From: Adiantum capillus-veneris
Lineage: Eukaryota; Streptophyta; Polypodiopsida; Polypodiales; Pteridaceae
Assembly: GCA_014529385.2 (NCBI GenBank)
Contig: CM043942.1
Coordinates: 53,074,647-53,136,646, forward strand
Direction: 5' to 3'
DNA length: 62,000 bases
The position numbers were made by a program, and so were the translations under genes. The notes beneath the pieces were generated by a model. It made no database searches, was not told where the DNA came from, and saw nothing but the letters and a program-made list of their open reading frames with translations. Positions 44,861-56,265 of this stretch are shown in pieces; position 1 is the stretch's first letter, and each line of letters starts with the position of its first letter.

Positions 44861-45239
44861 CACATAAATTAGGTTATTCCCTCATATTCTATGAAAACTC
44901 AGAAGCCTAGTGATGTACCTTCTACTAGTAGAGCCCCAATTGATAGGGCAAAGAGCAATTATTAGGCCTTGAGGTGATCTACTAGATCCTCATATTGACC
45001 TTAGCGATTTTAGCCAAGGTCGGGGGCTATGCCATGCTGACTGATTACAGTGAGCCATCTTGTTACAAAGAAGCCATGCAAATGGATGACAAGGTCCAGT
45101 GGGAGTAGTCCATTCAATCTGAGTGCAACTTGATTGTCACTAATGAGACATTGGACTTAGTTAAATTTCTATAAGGCAAGCATACCTTACCTTGCAAATG
45201 TGTAAAAGTTTACATCAAATAATCCACAGTCTAAGTACA
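44861..45239 (+). pseudogene. Copia element 1: integrase-RT linker
   Basis: Broken frames contain YKEAMQMDDKVQWE and LIVTNETLDLVKFL, the usual entry to a copia RT, with several stops (TAG and TAA). Confidence 0.6.
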
Positions 45240-45960
45240 AGACTCGATTGGTTGCTAAGGGATTCAACCAATAGAAGGGAGTGATTTTGACAAAAACTTC
45301 TCGCCCATAGTTAGGATGACTACATTGCATATAGTGCTTGGCCTAGTAGCCATTGAGGACATGGAACTTGTCCAAATAGATGTGAAGATAGCCTTTCTTC
45401 ATGGGGATCTAGAAGAGGATGTTTACATGAAGCAACCTGAAGGTTTTGAACACCCTAGTAGGGAGGATCTTGTATGCAAACTCAAGAAAACACTTTGTGG
45501 CTTAAAACAGGGTTCAAGGCAATGGTATCAAAAGTTTGATGCATTTATGCGGTCCAAGGGTTTTAGAAGGAGTCAAGAGGATCACTGCTTGTATACACAG
45601 AAACTTAGTGATGGTTCTTTGGTCATTCTCATTTTGTATGTAGATGGCATGCTCATTGTAGGAAAGTCCACTGATGAGATTTCCAAATTAAAGCAAATAT
45701 TGAACAAAAACTTTGATATGAAGAATTTGGTTGAAGCAAATCATTTTCTTGGTATGATTATCAAGAGAGACAAGAAAAGAAGCATTCTTATCACGTGAAT
45801 TGTATATCCACAAGGTCTTACAACATTTCAATATGCAGGGGGGGAAGACAGTGAATAACCCACTACCATCATATTTGAAACTTAGCAAGGAAGATTCTCC
45901 TATGTCGGATGCTAATAGAGCAAAAATGGCAAGTGTGTCATACTCCCAAAGACTTCAATT
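45240..45960 (+). pseudogene. Copia element 1: reverse transcriptase
   Basis: The 160-codon frame (45,316-45,798) holds VQIDVKIAFLHGDLEEDVYMKQPEGF split over the usual blocks, KLKKTLCGLKQGSRQWYQKF and the catalytic strand ILYVDGMLIVGKS. The canonical YVDD is YVDG, so the second catalytic Asp is lost. SYLKLSKEDSPMSDANRAKM, the segment after RT, follows a frameshift near 45,800. The match ends at about 45,960. Confidence 0.88.
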
Positions 45961-47995
45961 TGATTGTAGAAGAGTCCAAAGCACCTCTAAACAGCCCATT
46001 GTTGTCACCTCCACTGTCATTGAAACATCAATGGATAGGTTATAGGCACTCCAAATGAATAAACTAGTAGAAAGTAGGGTCATGGACACATCTTGGAAGC
46101 TACCACTTTCATATAAAAGCCTAGTAATTACATACAAAGTTGATAAGTTAGATCCAAAGACTATTACAAATAGCTATGTAGTGATGATCCATATAGGTTG
46201 GAACACTATAGTAAATTCCATTGATTAGATGATGCAAGCCTAGACTTCTATCAAGCAATGTCTGACATAACCTGTATTGAGGCGAAATTGGAAAGAGAGG
46301 TCCTCAAGTCTGAAAAACAAAGGAAAGAGATCATTTCATGTAGAATGTAGACATGAGCAGGATCACAATACCATCAAGGCACTTCAACAATAGGTGGAAT
46401 AGATAAAGACCCAAAACTCCACTCTGAGTGCGGATAAGTGGAGACTAACCAAGGATATGAGTATGGAGAGGGTGCAGTTAGACCAAAAGAATACTTATAG
46501 TCTGCAATAGTTTAAAGGAAGTGCATATTGTATTGAAACAATCTATCCTCAATAAATGCATTTACCAATCCATGGAGGATATATCTGATACTGATGGAAA
46601 TCTCACTTTGAATTTTGAAGACTTGGAAAATCGGGTGATTACCATAAAGGAGGATTCAAAAGAGAAAACTTTAGTTTATACTGTCACATTTGCCAATGAA
46701 GCCCTCATTGAACATCTAACTCACAATGTGTATGATGATAAAGAAGATGAAGATGATGAGTAGGATAAAGATAGGGAGACTGGGGCGGGAGTTTTAGATA
46801 AGAAGGATGATGACGATGTCCAATCCCCTCCACCTCCTCCAGCTTCGAGCTCGGCAACAGGGGCAACCAATTCAACACCACGCATGAAGGAACCAAGGGT
46901 ACCACCACAGACCAATCAGCTAAGCAAGGGAAACATCAGGGTAACCACCATAACCAACAAGGACAACGGAAGGCTACACTGGATCTCCCTCTAGTAGGTG
47001 AGCAGTAGAGTAGGGCACTGAGAAAAGTGGAGAAAGGGAAGGCAAGGTTGATTGAGATGAATGTCAATCCAGACTACTCTAATCAATGTTTAATCTTGAA
47101 CAAGAGCCTACATCAAGAGAAAGCCCTTCAAATCCAAAATTCCTTGCATGATGATGATATGTATTTGGATCTGGAGATGATTTTTGTGGGGGAAAGGAGG
47201 ATGATTGAGCAATGTTATATTATTAGTTACCATGAATAGCCATCCTCTAGACTACACCCAGGTCGGAATGTGATTTAGGTTTTGGATAGGGTTCCAAAAT
47301 TTGTGTTGACAAAAGATGATATGGTGGTGATCCCTCGCGCTCAATAAATAACTACGATGAATGTGCACAGCTTGGGTATCCAATTGGAGATGCTACTAGG
47401 AAATAGGTTGTCTTATAAGTGTACGAAGGATATCAAATTAGAGATGCGGGCTCTATTGACTAAGATGTAGATTGCAAACGGCTGTTGCATTAGAAATTCA
47501 CAATTTTTTTGGAGAAAAATGTATCCAGCAGTAGAGGCCTTAAAGTGAGAATGAGTCTCAGAGAATAGGTTTTCACCTGGTTTGTATTTTGAGAAGATGA
47601 TGCAACAAGAGAACCAAATAGTCCTGAACTACATTGAAGTAGTACTTGATTCTCCTATGCTAATGTATGCTTTTCCAATGAAGGAGGATGAACTTCCTAG
47701 GTTTTACCCGGTGTTATACCCCAAGTAAAATGAAGCAACTGATCAACATCGATATATCAAAATTATAGATCAAATCAGAGAATAGTATGAGTAGAGGAAG
47801 GCATTGTGGGTAGCCTGGAAGAATGTGTTGAATGAGTGTCAAAAATGAAAGACGACCAATCAACTTCAAAGAAATGATGACGCAATGGTAGAGCCAGATT
47901 GGCATGCTGATTAAGTATACCAATGAATTGCTCCAATTCTCAATGAAAGCCTCAAAAATCTTGCAACAAAGCAAGCTCTGAACTCCAATTTAGAG
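45961..47995 (+). pseudogene. Host-ORF-like coiled-coil remnant, plus strand
   Basis: A long, stop-broken reading has helical charged peptides (LEREVLKSEKQRKEI, KTQNSTLSADKWRLTKDMS). An 80-codon open part follows (46,521-46,763, ending in an acidic KEDEDDE tail), then a Pro/Ser linker and further helical stretches (LHQEKALQIQNSLHDDDMY, MQQENQIVLNYIEVVLDSP, KALWVAWKNVLNECQ). Most stops are TAG. I recognise no domain. It ends tail-to-tail against the minus-strand remnant at 47,995 and resembles the coiled-coil half of the host ORF in style only. Confidence 0.45.
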
Positions 47996-49110
47996 AGATG
48001 GCAGCTCCTTTCATAAGTTTTCTTTTCTCTTTGAAACCTCACCTTCTTTTGTTGAGGTTCTTCTTGGTGTGTAGCTATCGCTTTCTTCTTCATCTCTTCA
48101 ATTCTTGCTTGCCTTTCCTCATTGTCCAAGATCTCATTGCTATGAGCTTCATGAGAGCATTCTGCAGATTCTTCGTCTAACTTATATACTCTCTTTGATG
48201 ACCGTGTGGTTCTGAGAGAAGGTTGGGAGGAAACGATCCATGTGTTCTGATGTGGGTCTGGCGTCAAATTGTCGGTCATGCCAATAGCATGAGATGCTAT
48301 TCTTGTTAGTACTTCAAGCACGTCCAGATATATGTGATTTTACCTTATTTCTTTGTGCCCTTGAGCATTGTGAGCACATATTGCGCATGATCAATTGGCT
48401 GCTTGGTTGTTGACCTCAACACTTGGGTGAAGGTGATCGCAACCGCATGGTTCGGGTAGTGTATCGTGGTAGTCTCTTTGATAAAAAGTGGAAGTGTTGA
48501 TGGTATAGGCGTGTTGTTTCTTCCACTTGCCTTTGGGTCAAGTCGAAAAAAGTTACAACAGCAATCTCCTTGGTGAATGTGCCTGTTGTCTTTCTGTTTC
48601 GGGCGTGCATCATCATACCTTCAATTGGCAGCTTCAGTGCCTTAGCCACTATCTCTTTGGTGATTACTACTTCAAATTTTTTCCCTTGTTGGTCAGTGAT
48701 TTGGGCTGACCCATCCTCTTTGATTGTGGACAGTAGCTCATATGCTTCCTGGAAATCTACACCGCATGGTTCCTGGTCGTATAAGTCCTTGAGGCCCACC
48801 CTTTGGTTCGCTTCTTTTGTGTTTGGCTTGGCAGCTACATCATATATTTTCTTTGGTAGCATTTGCAGCTCTACCTGGTGTCCTTCTTCACTCTTAAACC
48901 CGCCTGTGAAAACCGCGGTGTTGTTCTCTTCAAGCTGTTTCCTTGACTAGTATGCTGCCTTGGCCGTCTTTACTGAACTTGGGACAAGTTGGTAGGGTGG
49001 CAGCTCTTGCAACTTCTCTTTTTGGGACACCCTTTTCTTGGCCTTCTTGGCAGCTTGCATTGCTCTGTTAGGGGAATACAATACCAATGTTAGTAAATTC
49101 TGCAAGTTTC
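47996..49110 (-). pseudogene. Second copy of the host ORF, N-terminal half
   Basis: The minus strand from 49,110 encodes AKKAKKRVSQKEKLQELPPY, EENNTAVFTGGFKSEEGHQV, QMLPKKIYDVAAKPNTKEAN and FQEAYELLSTIKEDGSAQIT. VVITKEIVAKALKLPIEGMM, RLYHQHFHFLSKRLPRY, ASHAIGMTDNLTPDP and HQEEPQQKKVRFQREKK follow. It is clearly homologous to 25,285-26,169, by eye well over half identical. One TAG (at AKAAY/SR) and a frameshift near 48,400 are present. Having two copies shows that this is a dispersed family rather than chance. Confidence 0.72.
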
Positions 49111-49124
49111 TCTCTAAAATGCCT

Positions 49125-49410
49125 TGAGAGTCTGAATTGCTGACAGATGATGTCCATTTTATGAAGTCTCAAGGTCATTGCCTCTATACAAAGAAAGCTA
49201 TAGATGCTAGTCCCTGCTAGTGTATTGATTTTGATCCTTTATGTGTATGGCATGCTCATAACTTGGAAATACATCCTTGAGGCAGATGCATTGAAGGAAA
49301 AGTAACACGAGAACTTTGACAACAAACCATATTCATGTGGGACAAGGCAAAGAATGTTCTTTACTAGTCAAAAAAGTGTACCCTTTTGTGTATTGAAGTG
49401 TTTTGTTTTG
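49125..49410 (+). pseudogene. Copia element 2: RT fragment
   Basis: Frames encode FMKSQGHCLYTKKAIDAS, ILYVYGMLITWK (the YVDD strand, now YVYG) and RDKAKN-like WDKAKNVLY, SQKSV. It overlaps in content with copia element 1, so it is a different copy. It runs into a homopolymer tract at 49,411. Confidence 0.7.
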
Positions 49411-49413
49411 TTT

Positions 49414-49467
<54 letters not shown>

Positions 49468-49481
49468 GGGGGGGGCGGGGG
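49411..49481. repeat. T13-G58 homopolymer tract
   Basis: T13 (49,411-49,423) is followed by a 58-base G run (49,424-49,481) broken only by A at 49,467 and C at 49,476. It replaces the copia segment expected between RT and the following helix. It is strongly quadruplex-prone on paper, and its exact length may be unreliable. Confidence 0.9.
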
Positions 49482-49694
49482 ATGCGATTTCTACTTCATT
49501 CCCTTTATTGACGAAACTCGCCTAAGGAAAATGTCCCATATTTTGTCATATAAGGAATGAGATGACCAGGATTCCATATGCATGTATTGTTGGTTCTTTG
49601 ATGTATGCCATATTGGGACTTTTACAAACATTGCATTTGTAGTGGGAGTTGTAAGCAAGTTTGTGAACATTTTGGAAAGAACCATTTTAAGGCC
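49482..49694 (+). pseudogene. Copia element 2: segment after RT
   Basis: Frames show NEMTRIPYACIVGSLMYAI and IAFVVGVVSKF, then HFGKNHFKA, which continues at 56,516 as LKSVVMYI once the LINE is removed. This is the stretch between copia RT and RNase H. Confidence 0.8.
49680..49694 (+). repeat. LINE target-site duplication, left copy
   Basis: AACCATTTTAAGGCC, repeated at 56,501-56,515 after the poly(A) of the LINE. Confidence 0.93.
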
Positions 49695-50182
49695 AACAAC
49701 TATTGTGTAGCCATACCAAGAGTCTATTGCTCGCTACTGTTGCTGCACGCTCCCCCCCCCTGCTGCGCCTTTGCTGCCCCTCCTCCTCCCCCTCCCCCCC
49801 CCCCCTCGCCCTCGCGCCCTTCCCTCCAGCCCGTGCACTGCCCCCCCCTGCTTCGCGCTGCCCCAACCACCCCCCCCCCCCCGCCCGTGGCCCTTCTTCC
49901 CCCCATTCCCTCCAGCCCGTTCCGTTGCCGCTCCCCCCCCTCCCTGGCCCCCTCTTCTCCCCCACCCCGCCTGCAGCCTCTTGTCTCTCGCTCGCCGCTC
50001 TCTCTCCCCCCCCTCCCCCCCCCCCCCATCCCCCCCCCCCCCCCCCCCCCCCCATCGTCCTCACTGTTCCTGAAGGTCTTCTACACCTGGCTCTGTAACA
50101 TTTCTTCTTCAAACGAGTGCTCGGCGTACTCGGTTGTAGACTTCCTTCACCGTCCGCTTCTTCGACTCAGCAGTAGACACAG
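49695..50182 (+). promoter_or_regulatory. C-rich 5' region of the LINE
   Basis: Pyrimidine-rich sequence with several poly(C) tracts, the longest 50,007-50,052 with few interruptions. LINEs carry internal promoters in their 5' UTR; that role here is inferred. Pro-rich and Gly-rich frames on both strands are composition artefacts. Confidence 0.6.
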
Positions 50183-52088
50183 ATGGAGGCTCCAGCTCCT
50201 CCACAGAGGAACTCGCCTGAAGCCCCCTCGCCCGTCCCCGTTGAGCCCACCATTTGACTTGCTCTTTCACCGACAGAGCAAGCGAGCCTTGCCGCAGAGG
50301 TAGAGTGCTTGCGGGCGACTTCTGTCATCTGCAAGGTTCTCGACACCCATCCTAGTAGAGGAGAGCTGCGAGACCTTCTCCAGGCCCGCCTTCTCGCAGA
50401 GGTGGGAAAGATCTTGGATGTCCAGATTCTCGGACGGGGGTACTACCAGATCGAGTTTGAGACTTCCGAGATGGCCTCCAAGGTCATAGCTATGAGTCCA
50501 CTGGCCATCCGATCATCACGCGCCCACTTTCTCCGATGGCGACATGGTTTTGACCCAACTTTGGATGTGCTCGTAGAGAAGGCAGACATCCCCATCTCAG
50601 TTTTCTTTCCGGGTTTACGGAGGGAGTACCTTCCACTTCTCTCCAAGATTGGCTCCGCCATCAGGACTGTCCTGGAGACACCTCGTACGGCAACATTAGT
50701 AGTTTCCAAGGCGGCTGGCATCCCTTCAATTCGAGTTTTGGTCAGAGATACCCACACACTCCCGAAGGTCATCCTTCTGCCTCGGGTGAGTGGGGGTTGG
50801 TTTAGACAGAGTGTGGAGTACTCGGGTCTCCCGAACGAGTGCTTCATTTGCAGACAGATGGGCCACCTAGGGAAGGCCTGTCCACGGAGGAGGCCACGAC
50901 CTGCACCTCAGCCTCAGCGCAAGCCTTCCAAGGCTGGGCCGCAGCCACAGCCAGCGGCACAGCGCACAGATTCAGAGCCATACTCCGAGCCTGGGGCTCC
51001 AGCAGAGGAGGGGTGGCAGCAAGCCCGTGGTCGTCGACGCCAGGGGCCACAGCGATAGCCTGACACTCAGAGTGGCCCTCAGGTGCCTACTCAGCAGCAG
51101 TGGGTTCCCACGGGGAACCGCTTTGGTCCTCTTGAGCAGGAGGAGCCCCCTACGCCAGCCTCCACCTCAGCTTCACCCTCGCCAACCGCCCCACCTTCAA
51201 ATTTCCCCTCCTCCTCCACATCCCCTCCCCCGCCCTCTGCTCCCGCCTACTCCCCTCCTCGCCCTCCTGTCTCTGTCACCCCACCCCGCTTCTCTTCTCC
51301 TCCGCCCCCCCCCAGCTCCTTCTCCCCCTCCTCCTGCTCTAGTACCACAGTCGACTCAGGATACTGGTCCCTCACCGACGGCTAGGAGATCTCTTGGCAG
51401 CGCCTTTGCCATGAGTCGCCTAGCGAGAGAGGGTCAGCCCTTCTTGCGTCCCCCTCTGCAGATTCAGACACCTTCCCTTGCAGCTATCCCTCGTGGTCTG
51501 ACGAGCATTGACCTCCGATGCCGCTGGGGTTTCTTCGACTACGGGTTCACTCGCTTCCTCGGTGATTCCGCAGCAGACCACGAGGCAGCCTGCTTCAGGG
51601 TCCACGCTTTGTTCCTCGCCGCTAGGGGAACAGAGGCCTTGGACTCAGCAGTTGGTTTCTCCTTCCCCCTCTGTGGGAGGACCGAGACAGAGTGGTCCCT
51701 AGACTCAATGGTGGGATGGTTGCGTACACAGGTTCTCGAGTTCTCTCACCACATGGGAGAACTTGGAGTTACAGATTTGCTGCAGACTTTGTGGCCTCTG
51801 GCCAAGTTTGCGGTGACACCCCCAGACTCAGCAGGATGTAGGCACATTGTGGTGTACTTTTTTGCTGATACGCAGTGTTTGCCTTGCTATGTATACATTC
51901 ATGAGGACTCCTGGACAGAGAAGGTTGCTTTACGCACGGATCGATCTGCTTGGGCTTGGGCCAGGCACTCACTGCAGTCTCGCCTATCTAGAGGACGCTC
52001 GGACGCGGATTACTCCCCATCCAAGCCAGCCTCAAAGATAGCCCATCTTGCTACTGCGGCAGCATCTGTTCTCTATCGCTCCCCATGA
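50183..52088 (+). pseudogene. LINE ORF1 (zinc-knuckle protein with extra C-terminal domain)
   Basis: From ATG 50,183 (MEAPAPPQRNSPEA) the frame has one TGA (about 50,255), then a domain ending in one CCHC knuckle, CFICRQMGHLGKAC (about 50,845-50,886). A Pro/Gln-rich basic part and a TAG at about 51,056 follow. A very Pro/Ser-rich linker continues in the same frame. After a frameshift near 51,370 a folded-looking segment of about 200 residues follows (SIDLRCRWGFFDYGFTRFL, HHMGELGVTDLLQTLWPLAK, YFFADTQCLPCYVYIHED), ending at TGA 52,086-52,088. Plant L1 ORF1 proteins bind RNA through the knuckle. I do not recognise the C-terminal part. Confidence 0.75.
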
Positions 52089-53014
52089 GGATCGTCTCGT
52101 GGAACGTGCAGGGACTAGGTGGGCCCCAGTTTCAGCGACAGCGGGGCCAATTGCATCAGGAGCTTCAGCGTTGCCTTGTGGGAGGAGAGATTGATCTCCT
52201 TAAGCTTCAAGAGCACCATTTGTCTGAGAGACGTATTCGGCGATGTGGTCAGATTTTGCGTGGATGGTATGATACCTTTTGGTCACCTGCTTTTGGACCT
52301 AGAGGCATCCAGGGTGGGGTATGTATGACTATTGCGGACTCACTGCAGCAGGCCATTGTGGGCAGAGGGATTATTGTGTCAGGCAGGGCTCAGTGGATTA
52401 CTATGCAGCTTCAGGGTGGCCTTGTGGGCTTCCTGAACATCTATGCACCCAATGTGGTGAGTGCTCGTGCAGATTTTTGGTCACAGATTGTCGAGTCTTT
52501 GCCACAGGTTGACCATTGGTGTGTAGGAGGGGACTTCAACATGTTGGAGGACCCTTCTGACAGGATCGGAGGCAGCCTTGCTACTGTGCATGGAGTCGAG
52601 TTAGCAGCTTGGGAGAGGTTGTGTATGACTTTGAGGGTCTCGGATACATGGCAGCATTCTGGCTTTGTGAGGCCTCCAAAGAGTCTTTCCTTCTCTAGAT
52701 CGGACCGCAGAGTGGGAGGAGTGAATCTATCGTGGATAGATCGCTTTTACACTAGTGACCACTTCAGTGACTTGGGGGGCTCAGTGGGCATCCTGGCAGG
52801 GACATCCTTCTCGGACCATGCACCAGTGATCCTCACAGTGGTAGACAGGCAGAGGAGTGGGAGCACGATGCTTCGCATCCCAAAGCGGGTCTTGTTGGAC
52901 TCAGCACTCAGAGAGAGGGTAGCGGCTCTCTGGAAAGAGGGCATGGATAGCCAGGCTCTTCCTGTAGACAGAGTGGCCTTAGGCCTAGCTCAGCTTAGCC
53001 ACTTTTTTCTATAG
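52085..53014 (+). CDS. LINE ORF2 endonuclease domain
   Basis: ATG 52,085 overlaps the ORF1 stop as ATGA. The 309-codon frame is an apurinic-type (exonuclease-endonuclease-phosphatase) endonuclease: RIVSWNVQGLG, LLKLQEHHLSE, GGDFNMLEDPSDR, LSWIDRFYTS and FSDHAPVIL show the metal- and substrate-binding Asn, Glu, Asp and His. It nicks target DNA to prime reverse transcription. A TAG at 53,012-53,014 (LSHFFL then stop) separates it from the RT part in the same direction. Confidence 0.92.
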   Translation: MRIVSWNVQGLGGPQFQRQRGQLHQELQRCLVGGEIDLLKLQEHHLSERRIRRCGQILRGWYDTFWSPAFGPRGIQGGVCMTIADSLQQAIVGRGIIVSGRAQWITMQLQGGLVGFLNIYAPNVVSARADFWSQIVESLPQVDHWCVGGDFNMLEDPSDRIGGSLATVHGVELAAWERLCMTLRVSDTWQHSGFVRPPKSLSFSRSDRRVGGVNLSWIDRFYTSDHFSDLGGSVGILAGTSFSDHAPVILTVVDRQRSGSTMLRIPKRVLLDSALRERVAALWKEGMDSQALPVDRVALGLAQLSHFFL

Positions 53015-54600
53015 GAGTATCTGGTTCGACGAGCTGCAGTGAGAGAGGAGGAGCAGCGTCTCAGACGAGGCATTGCTTCACTACAGAGGATGCAGGAGCA
53101 ACATCCAGATAGTCCATGGTTTGAGGAGCAGTTACAACAGGCTCGACAGGAGCTTGCTTGCACAGAGGAGAGGCACCTTGAGTTTGCCTTTCACCGACAG
53201 GCATCTCAGTGGACTCAAGTGGGTGACAGAGTGACAGGTGCTTTTTTTGAGACAGTGGGACCTCGGCACTCGCATGCCAAGGTCAATCAGTTGAGGAGAC
53301 CAGATGGGTCAGTTGTTTGTGAGCCTGAGGATATGCTACTGACTTTTACCCTAACTTACTGTCGGCCGAGCCCCAGTCAGAGAGACAGGATGCATGCCGG
53401 GAGCAGGTTTGGGCACAGATGCCTTGTCTTGTGACTGAGGAGATGCGCCAGAGGCTAGAGATACCTCTTCAGCTTGAGGAGCTGCACACGGCTCTTAGGG
53501 CCCTCCCTCGTGGTAGCTGTCCAGGTGAGGATGGGCTGACTCCCAGTTTCTTCTTGGAGTACTGGGACCTGCTTGGCCCAGATCTGTGTAGTGCCTTTCA
53601 GTACATTCTGCTCACAGGAGTGATGCCGGATAGCATGAGTGAGGGCCTGATTTACCTCATTCCAAAGGAGGGTGGCTCCTTGGATGAGATTTGACAGTGG
53701 CGCCCCATCACCATCCTAAACTCAGCCTACAAAATTCTTGCCAAGGCTTTGAGTTTGAGGATTCAGCCACTTTTGGAGAGCCTTATACATGGGACTCATA
53801 CAGGTTTTGTCAAGGAACGCAGTATCCTTAACAACATCTTCACCTTCTGGGAGGCTTCTGCCCTGGCACGACTCCGTGGGGAGGACCTTGTGATTCTTCT
53901 TCTTGATTTTGAGAAGGCATACGACAGAGTTGGCTAGGACTTTCTAGAGGGCACGCTTCGCAAGATGGGCTTCTCCGATGCTTGGATCAGAGGGGTGTCA
54001 GCTCTGTACAAACAGGCTCACAGTCAGGTGCTTTTGGCAGGCGGTAGAGGTGAGCGCTTCATGCTCACACGATCGGTCATACAGGGTTGTCCTCTTGCCC
54101 CCTTTCTCTTTCTGTATAATGCGGAGGCGATGAGCAGATTTTTAATGTCACAGCAGGTTGGTCTGAGGGGCTTAGCACTCCCTATACGGAGAGATGAGCT
54201 TCTGGACGCTGAGTTTTCCGACGACTCGGCCTTGTACTTAGAGGGCCAGGAGGCCAATTTACACAGATGTGAGCAGGCTTTGGAGACCTTCTGTTGTGCA
54301 TCGGGCGCACTGATCAACTGGAGAAAGACAGTGGCTTCCTCGGTCGGCAGTTCTCCTGTTCCATATTGGATGCCAGGAGAAGGTTTCAGGTGGATTCCTC
54401 CAGGGACTGCAGTTCGGTACTTGGGTTGTCAGGTTGGTTTGGACTTGTCCCTCGAGCAGCAGACCAGGTGTTGTTGCCAACTAGGTGTTGTTGGCGACTA
54501 TGTGGTACATCACTTCTTGCTGGATCTTCTCGAGTTCTTGTATCAGCCAGGTAGAGAGGCTGATTAGGAACTTCCTTTGGTCAGGTCGCGACACTCAGAT
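53015..54600 (+). pseudogene. LINE ORF2 reverse transcriptase
   Basis: The frames carry an arginine-rich coiled linker (REEEQRLRRGIASLQRMQEQ), then RT blocks: SCPGEDGLTPSFFLEYW, QWRPITILNSAYKILAKAL, HTGFVKERSILNNIF, LILLDFEKAYDRV-like LLLDFEKAYDRVG, VIQGCPLAPFLFLYNAEAM and the catalytic AEFSDDSALYLEG (xSDD, about 54,205). A frameshift near 53,360, stops at about 53,692 and 53,935 and another shift near 54,480 break it. It copies the LINE RNA at the nicked target. Confidence 0.88.
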
Positions 54601-56265
54601 TGCCCGAGCCAAGGTTGCTTGGTCGGTCATCACACTTCCTTGTTCTCAGGTAGGGCTTGGGATCATTGATCCAGCACAGCAGAGCAGAGCCCTTCTTGGG
54701 AAGTTCGTCGTCAGAGGACTTCTTCCAAGCGAGGAGCCCTGGAAGGAGTTCTTGCTGCAGAGGCTTCGTGCCAGGGTGCCTCAGTCAGGAGGCCCTTGGC
54801 AACCTTCGACCAGATGGATCTTTACAGAGCTGTGCCGAGTTGGTTTGAGCAGGAGACTAGAGGATAGATTTGCTGTGAGTTTTCTTTGATCTTGGGAGCT
54901 CTTACGGCGTGGCCTAGAGAAGAGACCGCCGACGTGCACGGAGGAGCGCCTACGGCAGCCCCTTGTCTGGAACCCCATGGTTAGCACTCAGAGAGGCCAC
55001 TTGGTTGGGAGTCGGCCTCATGTTTCTTGGGGTCCCATGGCAGCTGGTCAAGCGCGCTCTCTAGGTGACTGGCTAGAGTTCACAGGTTTGTCGGAGGAGG
55101 TGCAGGTTGTCCAGCTACAGGGTATGAGAGGGGTGCAGAGCATGTGTCAGGACATCTCAGAGTCCGTTCCAGCTGAGTGGCTCAGTCCTCTCGAGCCAGT
55201 AGCAACCTAGTGGATGGGAGCCTTCACACGACTGGAGGTTCTCATTTCAGTCAGGGCTTGCTCAGAGACTGTCCCAGCCCTGTTCTTCGAGCTTCAGGGT
55301 GGGGGACGCTTACAGCGAGTTGCAGTAGAGGCCTCGCAAGTAGCAGAGTGATGTTTCCTGAGGATCCGAGTTGTGGGCATCTGTGGGAGGACTTGCGTCT
55401 TAGACCCTGACCCAGCAGCTCTTGAGATAGGACATTGGAGGCTATGGGCTTGGAAGTGCTATCCACTGGCACGAGTACAGTGGGATCTTGGTGAGTGGCT
55501 ATGGAGGGACCCCTTCTCTTTTGCAGACCGCCCAGGAGTCCCCTTCTTTCAGTACAATGTTCGGCTTGGACGTCACATACTTGCAGCACAGAGAGAGGCC
55601 CGCCCCGCTGCAGCACGTCATTGGCAGGAGGAGGGCCTCACAGTCGAGTTCTTGGCAGCTTTTTGGCAAAGGCTGTGGGACTCCAGACAGCCGAGGCGAG
55701 TCACCTTGTTTCAGTGACTGGTCGCACATAGAGCCGCAGCAGTAGGGAGCTGTCTTGTGCATAGTGGTCTCTCGGCCACATGTGTAGCTTGTGACCATTT
55801 GGTGGAGAGTCAGCGTCACTGTCTTTGGGACTGTCCCTCGCCCAGCAGGTGTGGCTACGAGTTCTTCGCTGATGTCTGCTCTCTCCACGGCTCGACAGTA
55901 CACTTGGGGGGCAGCGGCTTGGTCCACCCTCACGGGCCCGGCACTTCAGTTTGAGCTATCTTCCACCAGCAGGATGATAGTGATACAGGGGGGGGCGACC
56001 TACACTTCAGCCTGCTACAGAGCTTACTCCACTGGAGTGGTACAGTGAGAGAGAGGAGTGTTGGGAGCTCATCAGTGGCCTGACACTTTGGTTCATTTGG
56101 CGGGCCCGTTGTTTCCGCATCTTTGAGGCTCGCCCTGTGCCACCAGCAGAGACTGTTCGTGACTTTTGTCTAGAGTTGATCCATACTCTCAGAGGACAGC
56201 TTGAGGGACTACAGGGCAGCTCCGACCGCATGCGGGAGAGCCGCGAGGCTTTCCTTTGACTCTAG
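54601..56265 (+). pseudogene. LINE ORF2 C-terminal part with zf-RVT
   Basis: Continuing frames encode RLIRNFLWSGRDTQIARAKV and VAWSVITLPCSQVGLGIID, the region that follows RT in plant L1 ORF2. After several stops an Arg/Trp-rich stretch follows (RDPFSFADRPGVPFFQYNV). A zf-RVT-like Cys/His cluster (ATCVACDHLVESQRHCLWDC) lies near 55,775-55,840. The last coding-like sequence ends near 56,265 (MRESREAFL). Confidence 0.75.

Noticed and set aside
49479-49495. GGGGATGCGATT as a second LTR start matching 57,242 (GGTTGATGCGATT)
   Set aside because: Similarity ends after about nine bases and the following sequence is copia coding, not LTR.
49687-50112. Proline-rich and glycine-rich open frames on both strands at the LINE 5' end
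   Set aside because: Poly(C) composition opens all frames; there is no motif, and a start for ORF1 lies downstream.
54024-54317. Antisense open frames within the LINE and the copia and gypsy genes
   Set aside because: They lie opposite recognised RT or integrase coding sequence and carry no independent motif.
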